Of a DNA stretch of 64,000 nucleotides, positions 38,600 through 49,800 are shown piece after piece. Where the stretch lies: positions 15,840,938-15,904,937 of the forward strand of contig NC_079413.1 in NCBI RefSeq assembly GCF_026213295.1. Direction: 5' to 3'. Origin of the DNA: Gadus chalcogrammus (lineage: Eukaryota; Chordata; Actinopteri; Gadiformes; Gadidae). Within the stretch, counting starts at the first letter, position 1, and every line of letters starts with the position of its first letter. The notes beneath the pieces were generated by a model. It did not search any database. It had not been told where the DNA came from and was given only the letters and a program-made list of their open reading frames with translations. The position numbers and the translations under genes were made by a program.

Positions 38600-39897
38600 T
38601 GGGTGTCAAGCAACTATGTTGCGAGACAACCTATTGTTATTGTACGAATTCTTATTATTATTATTATTATTATGCTGCCATTGGAGTCAATGGCAGCCCA
38701 TAGAACCGCTTGGCGAAAAGTTGTGAAATTTGGCACACTTGTTCAGGACTGCCCCATTAGCCCAATAAGCCAATCTAAGGTCGCTAGCCCAACAGCTCTA
38801 GCGCCACCAACAGGTCAAAGTTGGGCATGCATTCATGTTCATAACTTTTGACCTATTCGACCAATTTTCACAAACCAGGTATCATTGGATTCCTTGAACC
38901 AAGCCCAGTTCAACACATCCTATGACGTCATTGCGCCATGACGTATATGTCCGCCATCTTGGTTTATGTCAAAAACCTTCAAAATGCTACTCCTATCACA
39001 AATCTTGTCCAATCATCTCGAAACTTGGCACACATGATCTTCTGGCCATCCTTGATGAAAAACATCGAATAGATTTGTCAAATTCAAAACCGTTTGCCCG
39101 CTAAAGCCAATCAAATTTGGCGGCGAAGCCGCCAAACAGGAAGTGAGCCGATTTCTCAGCATCCCTTTGACATATCATAACCAGACTTGGTATATAGACC
39201 CATGGCCTCATAAAGGTGACACTGATTTAATTTGGTGACCTTTGACCTGTAGGGGGCGCTGTTATTAATGTCCATGTGTTTTGACCTCTTTCCCTTCACA
39301 TGAGTACATTTACAACTTATTTTCAATGTCTGGTGATACTATCAGACCTCCCCGTATAGCTAGTATATTATAACTTGCACAAATATCCGCGACAGCCAAT
39401 GATATTCAACCGCGATGCCGCCAAACTGGAAAAACGCCAATATCTCAGTATCCCTTGGACAAATCATAACCAAACTTGATACCTAGACCCATAACATCAT
39501 TATGGGGACACTCAATGAATTTGGTGACCATTGACCTCTAGGGGGCGCTATAATTAATGAAGACGTGTTTTAACTCCTCTCTCTTCACATGAGTACATTT
39601 CAAACTTATTATCAATGTTTAATGATACTGTCAGACCTCCCCATATATCTTGTAAATTATTTTGTTGATATTGTTCCGAATACCCCTATGTATTTGTGAC
39701 ATTTGTTCTGTCAGGCAGACTGCATTGCCCCCTTACCTCTAGGTGGGGTCCTTTTCCCATTTACTCATCCCACCGGCTGTCGGTATTGCCGATTTCCGAG
39801 GCGGTCGTCATGTAGCCCCCTGGCCGATTGCGTCCATCCGGCAGAATAAGCCTACCGAGTCCGATTATGCTTGACACCCACATTGCTGCTCGCAGCT
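38600..39897 (+). mobile_element. Family B copy, complete
   Basis: Close to 25242-26544, sharing the ATACCTAG variant. CRE 38923-38930, DR1 39236-39248. So B2 followed by B occurs here, and B followed by B2 at 25242-28277. Confidence 0.89.
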
Positions 39898-40727
39898 ATA
39901 TTTATTATTATTATTATTTCGTACGCCTTAGAAGTGGTACCACAGCCCAAACCGTAAATGGTGCACACGCGCCAATTGCATGACTAGATCCAGAATCGGC
40001 ACCGCTACTCAGATAACAAAATCCAGACACGCCGGTCCCTAGGTGGCGCTATACCAAGGAATACGCGTTTGGGGCTATAACTTCCACAACGAACCTCCCA
40101 GAGTCCAAAAACTTGTACACACAGATGCACTGGAGTCTGCTGCATCTTTTGGCCTAGGCCACGCCCATTTGCGTCTATGAATATTTTTCGCTAAATCGCG
40201 AAAACCGCAAAACTGTTTTTTCGCTACTCCTCCCACATTTCTCGCCCGATCAACACCAAACTTTGCACACGACATCTTCAGATGCACACGCAAAGAAATC
40301 CTAGACACTTTTTTGATCCGACCTTCGACGACGAAACGGTAGCGTTTTGAATATTTGTTTATTAGCTAAATTAGACGTGAAAAGTAAAAAATCCGAAGAA
40401 ATCCAGAATTATACATCGGATCGAGCCCAAATTTTACAGACATGTTGGTGCTAACCTTAATGACGTTCGATAAAAATATCGGAAAATGTCGCCATTAGGG
40501 GGCGCAATAAACAAGGAAATTGTATATCTTCTACAAAATTTCGCCGCGAAAACGCTACACTGACTTCTCGCTACTCCTACCACAGTCAAATCCTTTGTAT
40601 CCACAGGTACAGGGTAGCGTTTTGAACACATGCTTCGCGTTGTGCCGGCGAAATGCACATTTCTTGTCGCGTTGTGCCGGCGAAATGCACACTTCTTGGA
40701 CCCCTGCATAACTGCTTGCAGTTCTAG
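39898..40727 (+). mobile_element. Family A copy, type S, without its own 5' end
   Basis: Follows the B hairpin through a TTATTATTATT tract. Carries the CTCGCCCGATCAACACC variant. Canonical end. Confidence 0.86.
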
Positions 40728-40729
40728 TT

Positions 40730-41598
40730 AGGGGTCCAAGCCAACAGGTTGGATCCCTATTGTTTTTGTAAGGATTATTATTATTATTATTTCGTACGCC
40801 TTAGAAGTGGTACCACAGCCCAAACCGTAAATGGTGCACACGCGCCAATTGCATGACTAGATCCAGAATCGGCACCGCTACTCAGATAACAAAATCCAGA
40901 CACGCCGGTCCCTAGGTGGCGCTATACCAAGGAATACGCGTTTGGGGCTATAACTTCCACACCGAACCTCCCAGAGTCCAAAAACTTGTACACACAGATG
41001 CACTGGAGTCTGCTGCATCTTTTGGCCTAGGCCACGCCCATTTGCGTCTATGAATATTTTTCGCTAAATCGCGAAAACCGCAAAACTGTTTTTTCGCTAC
41101 TCCTCCCACATTTCTCGCCCAATCAACACCAAACTTTGCACACGACATCTTCAGACGCACACGCAAAGAAATCCTAGACACTTTTTTGATCCGACCTTCG
41201 ACGACGAAACGGTAGCGTTTTGAATATTTGTTTATTAGCTAAATTAGACGTGAAAAGTCAAGAATCCGAAGAAATCCAGAATTATACATCGGATCGAGCC
41301 CAAATTTTACAGACATGTTGGTGCTAACCTTAATGACGTTCGATAAAAATATCGGAAAATTTCGCCATTAGGGGGTTCAATAAACAAGGAAATTGTGTAT
41401 CTTCTACAAAATTTCGCCGCGAAAACGCTACACTGACTTCTCGCTACTCGTACCAGTCAAATCCTTTGTATCCACAGGTACAGGGTAGCGTTTTGAACAC
41501 ATGCTTCGCGTTGTGCCGGCGAAATGCACATTTCTTGTCGCGTTGTGCCGGCGAAATGCACACTTCTTGGACCCCTGCATAACTGCTTGCAGTTCTAG
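40730..41598 (+). mobile_element. Family A copy, type S, complete
   Basis: Own 5' block. Tandem neighbour and close relative of the previous copy; the GGGGGTTCAATAAAC word shows a fresh mutation in the otherwise conserved GGGGGCGCAATAAAC. Canonical end. Confidence 0.86.
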
Positions 41599-41600
41599 TT

Positions 41601-42475
41601 AGGGGTCCAAGCCAACAGGTTGGATCCCTATTGTTTTTGTAAGGATTTTTATTATTTTTATTATACTTCCTACCAAGAAAGTGGGAATACAGCCCATACC
41701 GTAAATGTTGCACGCACGCCAATTGCATGACTAGATCCAGGTCAGTGAAGACTATGCAGACGACAAAATCCAGACACGCCGGCCACTAGGTGGCGCTATA
41801 CCAAGGAATACGCGTTTGGGGCTATAACTCCCACACCGAACCTCCCACAGTCCAAAAACTTGTACACACAGATGCACTGGAGTCTGCTGCATCTTTTGGC
41901 CTAGGCCACGCCAATTTGCGTCTATGAATATTTTTCGCTAAATCGCGAAAACCGCAAAACTGTTTTTTCCCTACTCCTCCCACATTTCTTGACCAATCGA
42001 CACCAAACTTTGCACACGACATCTTCAGACGCACACGCAAAGAATGCATTAAACACTTTTTTGATCAGACCTTCGACGACGAAACGGTAGCGTTTTGAAT
42101 ATTGGTTTATTAGCTAAATTAGACGTGGAATATCAAAAATCCAAAGAAATCCAAAATTAGACATCGGATCGAGTCCAAATTTTACACACATGTTGGTGCT
42201 AACCTTACTGTCGTTCGATAAAAAAATCGGAAAATTTCGCCATTAGGGGGCGCAATAAACGAGGAAATTGTATATCTTCTACAAAATTTTGCCGCGAAAA
42301 CGCTTCACTGACTTCTCGCTACTCCTACCACAGTCAAATCCTTTGTATCCACAGGTTCAGGGTAGCGTTTGGAACACAAGCTTCGCTTTGTGCCGGCGAA
42401 ACGCACATTTCTTGTCGCGTTGTGCCGGCGAAATGCACATTTCTTGGACCCCTGCATAACTGCTTGCAGTTCTAG
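41601..42475 (+). mobile_element. Family A copy, type S, complete
   Basis: Own 5' block, CTCF-like core at 41783, canonical end. The subterminal hairpin unit reads GCACATTTCTTGGACCCC, a mixture of the two usual units. Confidence 0.86.
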
Positions 42476-43234
42476 TTATTATTATACTTCCTACCAAGAA
42501 AGTGGGAATACAGCCCATACCGTAAATGTTGCACACACGCCAATTGCATGACTAGATCCAGGTCAGTGAAGACTATGCAGACGACAAAATCCAGACTCGC
42601 CGGCCACTAGGTGGCGCTATACCAAGGAATACGCGTTTGGGGCTATAACTCCCACACCGAACCTCCCACAGTCCAAAAACTTGTACACACAGATGCACTG
42701 GGGTCTGCTGCATCTTTTGGCCTAGGCCACGCCCATTTGCGTCTATGAATATTTTTCGCTAAATCGCGAAAACCGCAAAACTGTTTTTTCCCTACTCCTC
42801 CCACATTTCTTGACCAATCGACACCAAACTTTGCACACGACATCTTCAGACGCACACGCATAGAAATCTTAGACAGTTTTTTGATCCGACCTTCGACGAC
42901 GAAACGGTAGAGTTTTGAATATTGGTTTATTAGCTAAATTAGACGTGGAAAATTAAAAATCCAAAAAAATCCAAAATTAGACATCGGATCGAGTCCAAAT
43001 TCTACAAACATGTTGGTGCTAACCTTAATGACGTTCGATAAAAATTTCGGAAAATTCCGCCATTAGGGGGCGCAATAAACGAGGAAATTGTATATCTTCT
43101 ACAAAATTTCGCCGCGAAAACGCCACACTGACTTCTCGCTACTCCTACCACAGTCAAATCCTTTGTATCCACAGGTTCAGGGTAGCGTTTTCAACACATG
43201 CTTCGCGTTGTGCCGGCGAAATGCACATTTCTTG
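42476..43234 (+). mobile_element. Family A copy, type S, no 5' end, alternative 3' end
   Basis: CTCF-like core at 42604. Terminates at the first internal hairpin, GCACATTTCTTG, followed by TTATACTTCC of the next body. Confidence 0.84.
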
Positions 43235-44606
43235 TTATACTTCCTTCCCTAAAAGTGGGCCCACACCCCAAACCGTAAATGGTGCGGACACGCCAATTGC
43301 ATGACTAGATCCAGGTCTGTGATGTGTACGCAGACGACAAAATCCAGACATGCCGGCCACTAGGTGGCGCTATACCAAGGAATACGCGTTTGGGGCTATA
43401 ACTCCCACACCGAACCTCCCACAGTCAAAAACGTTATACCCACAGATGCACTGGAGTCTGCTGCATCTTTTGGGCTAGGCCACGCCCATTTGCGTCTATG
43501 AATATTTTTCGCTAAATCGCGAAAACCGCAAAACAGTTTTTTCCCTACTCCTCCCACATTTCTTGACCAATCAACACCAAACTTTGCACACGACATCTTC
43601 AGACGCACACGCAAAGGAATCATCAACAGTTTTTTGATCCGACCTTCGACGACGAAACGGTAGCGTTTTGAATATTTGTTTATTGGCTACGTTTTACGTC
43701 AAAACGCAAAAATTCAAAGAATACCAAAAGTAGACGTCGGATCAAGTCCAAATTTTAGACACATGTCGGTGCTACCCTTAATGGCGTTCAATAAAGAATT
43801 CGGAATATTTCGCCATTAGGGGGCGCAATAAACGAGGAAATTGTATATCTTCTAATTGGCCAAAGGAATGTTCTTCAAACTATAAGGGAACCATCAAGGG
43901 GCAAACCCGAGTCTATATAAAAAATATGGCCAAGAATTAATTATATAGGCGGGAGTTATTTGGCAAAGGAAAATTGTCTTTGGAAAATTTCGCCAACAGG
44001 GCGGCGCCAAAAAACGACGAAATAATATATCTCCTATTTGGCCAATGGAATGTTCTGAAAACGCGTTTTAGGCTATAACTCCCACACCAAAGCTCCCACA
44101 GTCAAAAACGTTACACGCACAGATTCACTGGAGTCAGCTGCATCTTTTGGCATAGGCCAGGCCCATTTGCGTCAGTATTTTCTTTATGCAAAATCGCAAA
44201 AACAGCTAAACTGCCTTTTCGCTACTCCTCCCACATTTCTTGCCCAATTGACACCAAACTTTGCACACGACATCTTCAGACGCACACTACAAGAAATCAG
44301 CAAAACTATTTTGATCCGACCATCGTTGACGAAACGGTAGCGTTTTGAATATATGTTTTGCGTTGCAAATCAGTAAAAACTATTTTGATCCAACCGTCGA
44401 CGACTAAACGGTAGCGGAAAATGCGTTTGGGGCCGAAACTCCCACACTGAACCTCTCACAGTCAAAACCTTTATATCCACAGGTTGTTCACGGTAGCGTT
44501 TTGAATACTTGCTTCGCGTTGTGCCGGCGAAATGCACATTTCTTGTCGCGTTGTGCCGGCGAAATGCACACTTCTTGGACCCCTGCATAACTGCTTGCAG
44601 TTCTAG
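43235..44606 (+). mobile_element. Family A copy, type L2, without its own 5' end
   Basis: CTCF-like core at 43357. Close to 11437-12865, including the unusual TTATATAGGCGGG/TAATATAGGCGGG spot. Canonical end. Confidence 0.86.
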
Positions 44607-45423
44607 TTTTTATACTTCCTACCAAGAAAGTGGTACCACAGCCCAAACCGTAAATGGTGCCGACACGCCAATTGCATGACTAGATCCAGGTCAGTGAAGA
44701 CTATGCAGACGACAAAATCCAGACACGCCGGCCACTAGGTGGCGCTATACCAAGGAATACGCGTTTGGGGCTATAACTCCCACACCGAACCTCCCACAGT
44801 CCAAAAACTTGTACACACAGATGCACTGGAGTCTGCTGCATCTTTTGGCCTAGGCCACGCCCATTTGCGTCTATGAATATTTTTCGCTAAATCGCGAAAA
44901 CCGCAAAACTGTTTTTTCCCTACTCCTCCCACATTTCTTGACCAATCGACACCAAACTTTGCACACGACATCTTCAGACGCACACGCATAGAAATCTTAG
45001 ACAGTTTTTTGATCCGACCTTCGACGACGAAACGGTAGAGTTTTGAATATTGGTTTATTAGCTAAATTAGACGTGGAAAATTAAAAATCCAAAAAAATCC
45101 AAAATTAGACATCGGATCGAGTCCAAATTCTACACACATGTTGGTGCTAACCTTAATGACGTTCGATAAAAAATTCGGAAAATTCCGCCATTAGGGGGCG
45201 CAATAAACGAGGAAATTGTATATCTTCTACAAAATTTCGCCGCGAAAATGCCACACTGACTTCTCGCTACTCCTACCACAGTCAAATCCTTTGTATCCAC
45301 AGGTTCAGGGTAGCGTTTTCAACACATGCTTCGCGTTGTGCCGGCGAAATGCACATTTCTTGTCGCGTTGTGCCGGCGAAATGCACACTTCTTGGACCCC
45401 TGCATAACTGCTTGCAGTTCTAG
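44607..45423 (+). mobile_element. Family A copy, type S, without its own 5' end
   Basis: The CTAG is followed by TTTTTATACTTCC rather than TTATT, so the linker is unusually short. CTCF-like core at 44732; canonical end. Confidence 0.85.
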
Positions 45424-45425
45424 TT

Positions 45426-46469
45426 AGGGGTCCAAGCCAACAGGTTGGATCCCTATTGTTTTTGTAAGGATTTTTATTATTATTATTATTATACTTCCTT
45501 CCCTAAAAGTGGGCCCACACCCCAAACCGTAAATGGTGCGGACACGCCAATTGCATGACTAGATCCAGGTCTGTGATGTGTACGCAGACGACAAAATCCG
45601 GACACGCCGGTCACTAGGTGGCGCTATACCAAGGAATACGCGTTTGGGGCTATAACTCCCACACCGAACCTCCCACAGTCAAAAACGTTATACCCACAGA
45701 TGCACTGGAGTCTGCTGCATCTTTTGGGCTAGGCCACGCCCATTTGCGTCTATGAATATTTTTCGCTAAATCGCGAAAACCGCAAAACAGTTTTTTCCCT
45801 ACTCCTCCCACATTTCTTGACCAATCAACACCAAACTTTGCACACGACATCTTCCGACGCACACGCAAAGGAATCATCAACAGTTTTTTTATCCGACCTT
45901 CGACGACAAAACGGTAGCGTTTTGAATATTTGTTTATTGGCTACGTTTTACGTCGAAACGCAAAAATTCAAAGAATACCAAAAGTAGACGTCGGATCAAG
46001 TCCAGATTTTAGACACATGTCGGTGCTACCCTTAATGGCGTTCAGTAAAGAATTCGGAATATTTCGCCATTAGGGGGCGCAATAAACGAGGAAATTGTAT
46101 ATCTTCTAATTGGCCCAAGGAATGTTCTTCAAACTATAAGGGAACCATCAAGGGGCAAACCCGAGTCTATATAAAAAATATGGCCAAGAATTATTAATGT
46201 GGGCGGGAGTTATTTGGCAAAGGAAAATTGTCTTTGGAAAATTTCGCCACAAGGGGTCGCAAAAAAACGACGAAATAATATATCTCCTAACTGGCCAATG
46301 GAATGTTCTCAAAACGCGTTTTGGGCTATAACTCCCACAACGAACCTCCCACAGTCAAAACCTTTATATCCACAGATTCACTGGAGTCAGTTGCATCTTT
46401 TGGCATAGGCCAAGCCCATTTGTTTTGAACACATACTCCGCGTTGTGCCGGCGAAATGCGCACTTCTTG
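45426..46469 (+). mobile_element. Family A copy, type L1, alternative 3' end
   Basis: Own 5' block, the last one in the array. Ends at GTGCCGGCGAAATGCGCACTTCTTG, then TTCCTATTATTATT. The core resembles 11437, but the tail resembles 7689-8754. Confidence 0.83.
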
Positions 46470-47956
46470 TTCCTATTATTATTCCAGCAATAAAAGTGTG
46501 CCCACAGCCCAAACCGTAAATGGTGCCGACACGCCAATTGCATGACTAGATCCAGGTCCGTGAGGTGACGGCAGACGACAAAATCCAGACATGCCGGCCA
46601 CTAGGTGGCGCTATACCAAGGAATACGCGTTTGGGGCTATAACTCCCACACCGAACCTCCCACATTCAAAACTTTAGACACACAGATGCACTGGAGTCTG
46701 CTGCATCTTTTGGCCTAGGCCACGCCCATTTGCGTCTATGAATATTTTTCGCTAAATCGCGAAAACCGCAAAACTGTTTTTTCCCTACTCCTCCCACATT
46801 TCTTGACCAATCGACACCAAACTTTGCACACGACATCTTCCGACAAACACGCAAAGGAATCATCAACAGTTTTTTTATCCGACCTTCGACGACGAAACGG
46901 TAGCGTTTTGAATATTTGTTTATTGGCTACGTTTTACGTCGAAACGCAAAAATTCAAAGAATACCAAAAGTAGACGTCGGATCAAGTCCAGATTTTAGAC
47001 ACATGTCGGTGCTACCCTTAATGGCGTTCAATAAAGAATTCGGAATATTTCGCCATTAGGGGGCGCAATAAACGAGGGAATTGTATATCTTCTAATTGGC
47101 CAAAGGAATGTTCTTCAAACTATAAGGGAACCATCAAAGGGCAAACCCGAGTCTATATAAAAAATATGGCCGAGAATTAATAATGTAGGCGGGAGTTATT
47201 TGGCAAAGGAAAATTGTCTTTGGAAAATTTCGCCAACAGGGCGGCGCCAAAAAACGACGAAATAATATATCTCCTATTTGGCCAATGGAATGTTCTGAAA
47301 ACGCGTTTTAGGCTATAACTCCCACACCGAAGCTCCCACAGTCAAAAACGTTATACGCACAGATTCAATGGAGTCAGCTGCATCTTTTGGCATAGGCCAG
47401 GCCCATTTGCGTCAGTATTTTCTTTATGCAAAATCGCAAAAACAGCTAAACTGCCTTTTCGCTACTCCTCCCACATTTCTTGACCAATTGACACAAAACT
47501 TTGCACACGGTATCTTCAGACGCACACGCAAAGAAATCATCAACAGTTTTTTGATCCGACCTTCGACGACGAAACGGTAGAGTTTTGAATATTTGTTTAT
47601 TAGCTAAATTAGACGTGGAAAATTAAAAATCCAAAAATATCCAAAATTAGACATCGGATCGAGTCCAAATTCTATACACATGTTAATGCTAACCTTAATG
47701 ACGTTCGATAAAAATTTCGGAAAATTTCGCCATTAGGGGGCGTCATAAACGAGGAAATTGTATATCTTCTAAAAAAAATTGCCGCGAACTGACTTCTCGC
47801 TACTCCTACCACAGTCAAATCCTTTGTATCCACAGGTTCAGGGTAGCGTTTTGAACACATGCTTCGCGTTGTGCCGGCGAAACGCACATTTCTTGTCGCG
47901 TTGTGCCGGCGAAATGCACACTTCTTGGACCCCTGCATAACTGCTTGCAGTTCTAG
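46470..47956 (+). mobile_element. Family A copy, chimeric L2/S, without its own 5' end
   Basis: L2 head with CTCF-like core at 46598, joined near 47500 to an S tail, parallel to 17615-19170. Canonical end. Confidence 0.82.
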
Positions 47957-48725
47957 TTATTATTATTATTATTATTTCGTACGCCTTAGAAGTGGTACCA
48001 CAGCCCAAACCGTAAATGGTGCACACGCGCCAATTGCATGACTAGATCCAGAATCGGCACCGCTACTCAGATAACAAAATCCAGACACGCCGGTCCCTAG
48101 GTGGCGCTATACCAAGGAATACGCGTTTGGGGCTATAACTTCCACAACGAACCTCCCAGAGTCCAAAAACGTGTACACACAGATGCACTGGAGTCTGCTG
48201 CATCTTTTGGCCTAGGCCACGCCCATTTGCGTCTATGAATATTTTTCGCTAAATCGCGAAAACCGCAAAACTGTTTTTTTCGCTACTCCTCCCACATTTC
48301 TCGCCCGATCAACACCAAACTTTGCACACGACATCTTCAGATGCACACGCAAAGAAATCCTAGACACTTTTTTGATCCGACCTTCGACGACGAAACGGTA
48401 GCGTTTTGAATATTTGTTTATTAGCTAAATTAGACGTGAAAAGTCAAAAATCCGAAGAAATCCAGAATTATACATCGGATCGAGCCCAAATTTTACAGAC
48501 ATGTTGGTGCTAACCTTAATGACGTTCGATAAAAATATCGGAAAATTTCGCCATTAGGGGGCGCAATAAACAAGGAAATTGTATATCTTCTACAAAATGT
48601 CGCCGCGAAAACGCTACACTGACTTCTCGCTACTCCTACCACAGTCAAATCCTTTGTATCCACAGGTACAGGGTAGTGTTTTGAACACATGCTTCGCGTT
48701 GTGCCGGCGAAATGCACATTTCTAG
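47957..48725 (+). mobile_element. Family A copy, type S, no 5' end, alternative 3' end
   Basis: Stops at the first internal hairpin, which here reads GCACATTTCTAG and is followed by TTTTTTGATCC. So the internal hairpin is followed by CTAG instead of CTTG in this one copy. Confidence 0.8.
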
Positions 48726-49082
48726 TTTTTTGATCCGACCTTCGACGACGAAACGGTAGAGTTTTGAATATTTGTTTATTAGCTAAATTAGACGTGGAAA
48801 ATTAAAAATCCAAAAAAATCCAAAATTAGACATCGGATCGAGTCCAAAATCTACACACATGTTTATGCTAACCTAAATGTCGTTGGATAAAAATTTCGCC
48901 GCGAAAACGCTACACTGACTTCTCGCTACTCCTACCACAGTCAAATACTTTGTATCCACAGGTTCAGGGTAGCGTTTTAAACACATGCTTTGCGTTGTGC
49001 CGGCGAAACGCACATTTCTTGTCGCGTTGTGCCAGCGAAATGCACACTTCTTGGACCCCTGCATAACTGCTTGCAGTTCTAG
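48726..49082 (+). mobile_element. Family A 3' half, last copy of the array
   Basis: Begins inside the body at TTTTTTGATCCGACC and ends canonically with CTAG at 49082. A further deletion fuses GATAAAAATTTCGCC to GCGAAAACGC. Single-copy sequence resumes with TTCTGGATTGTC. Confidence 0.84.
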
Positions 49083-49465
49083 TTCTGGATTGTCTTTGCA
49101 AACCTCACTCGGCTTTATCGTTGCCTGCTCACGGGTAGCAATAGTCTCTGTCAATACTTGATCCGGACTCCCCGATTCCTCATGTTTTTAGTTAGTTGAA
49201 GTGAATTAGATAAGTCGTTAATAGATTCCACGACACTGGTGCTATATCATATTTAGTGGTATAACATTATCTATCATATATTATAGATACATATAGCAAG
49301 ATACAGCATTTCACATAATCTTATGCGGTCTGATTTTGTCTTCTCTTCCCTGTAAAATAACTTAATTATTCAATATTGAGTTGTTCAGGGGTCAACCTGA
49401 CAGTTTGTGAACCGCCGTCATGTTGTTTGTGTCTCAGCCTTACATTTTGATGAAGTCCTGGCCTG
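49083..49465. other. Right flank of the array, non-coding
   Basis: Low-copy-looking sequence beginning TTCTGGATTGTC. If the array inserted between two Ts, this is the continuation of the sequence ending GACGAGAATCAT at 3325. No gene is recognised. Confidence 0.45.
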
Positions 49466-49570
49466 GGCCCCTGAACCGTTCATGGGAACCTGAACCGTTC
49501 CTGGGAACCTGAACCGTTCCTGGCCCCTGAACCGATCGTGGCCCCTAAACCATTCCTGAACCTTTCCTGG
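49466..49570. repeat. About 20-bp minisatellite (CTGAACCGTTCCTGGG)
   Basis: Five or so imperfect units of CTGAACCGTTCCTGG with GAAC or CCC spacers. Confidence 0.85.
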
Positions 49571-49800
49571 TTCTCTGCTTCTGTCCGCTGCCTGAAATGC
49601 AGGTTGAACTGAGTGTATTTTTCAGCAGTATAATGATCCTATTGATAAGGGATTATCAGAGCATGCGCTGTAGTCAAGGTGACACACAATTATAACAAAA
49701 CAGCGTTTGTAAATATATACATTTATTTAATCGATTCTTTAACAATTGACCATGGTCCAAGTTGTCTCTATATGTAATCGACCAAAATTGTCTTTCCTGC

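Larger units (their letters stand above)
6014..46612 (+). promoter_or_regulatory. Twenty co-oriented CTCF-core-like motifs in family A
   Basis: The 15-mer CCACTAGGTGGCGCY fits every position of the vertebrate CTCF core CCASYAGRKGGCRSY. Starts read by eye, all on the + strand: 6014, 6995, 10743, 11616, 12990, 13745, 14615, 15426, 16251, 17802, 21440, 29537, 32050, 34864, 36296, 41783, 42604, 43357, 44732, 46598. Other A copies carry one- or two-base variants (GTCACTAGG, TCCCTAGG, AACACTAGG). A second, weaker word CCATTAGGGGGCGCAA occurs in nearly all copies. Binding is inference. Confidence 0.55.
3327..49082 (+). mobile_element. Nested array of two Helentron/HINE-type families (A and B)
   Basis: Everything in this interval belongs to family A or B, all in one orientation. 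Both families show what is known for non-autonomous Helentrons: insertion between two Ts, short subterminal inverted repeats (A GGGGTCCAAG/CTTGGACCCC; B GGGTGTCAAGC/GCTTGACACCC), a microsatellite just inside the 5' block, a hairpin at the 3' end, and no target duplication. No Rep, helicase or endonuclease frame exists, so movement would depend on an enzyme encoded elsewhere. Boundaries in the entries below were placed by eye and are good to a few bases. Confidence 0.85.

Noticed and set aside
3707..48720. Dozens of 60-140-residue frames with nearly the same sequence in the array, such as the 72-residue minus-strand frame ending VGGSVWEL and the 63-residue + frame starting MYIF
   Set aside because: They recur because the repeats are similar, both strands are open over overlapping stretches, several copies break them, and no domain is recognisable.
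3327..49082. The array as an assembly artefact
   Set aside because: Possible for the near-identical B units, but most A copies differ by many substitutions and by structure, which mis-assembly would not create. Long-read spanning would settle it.
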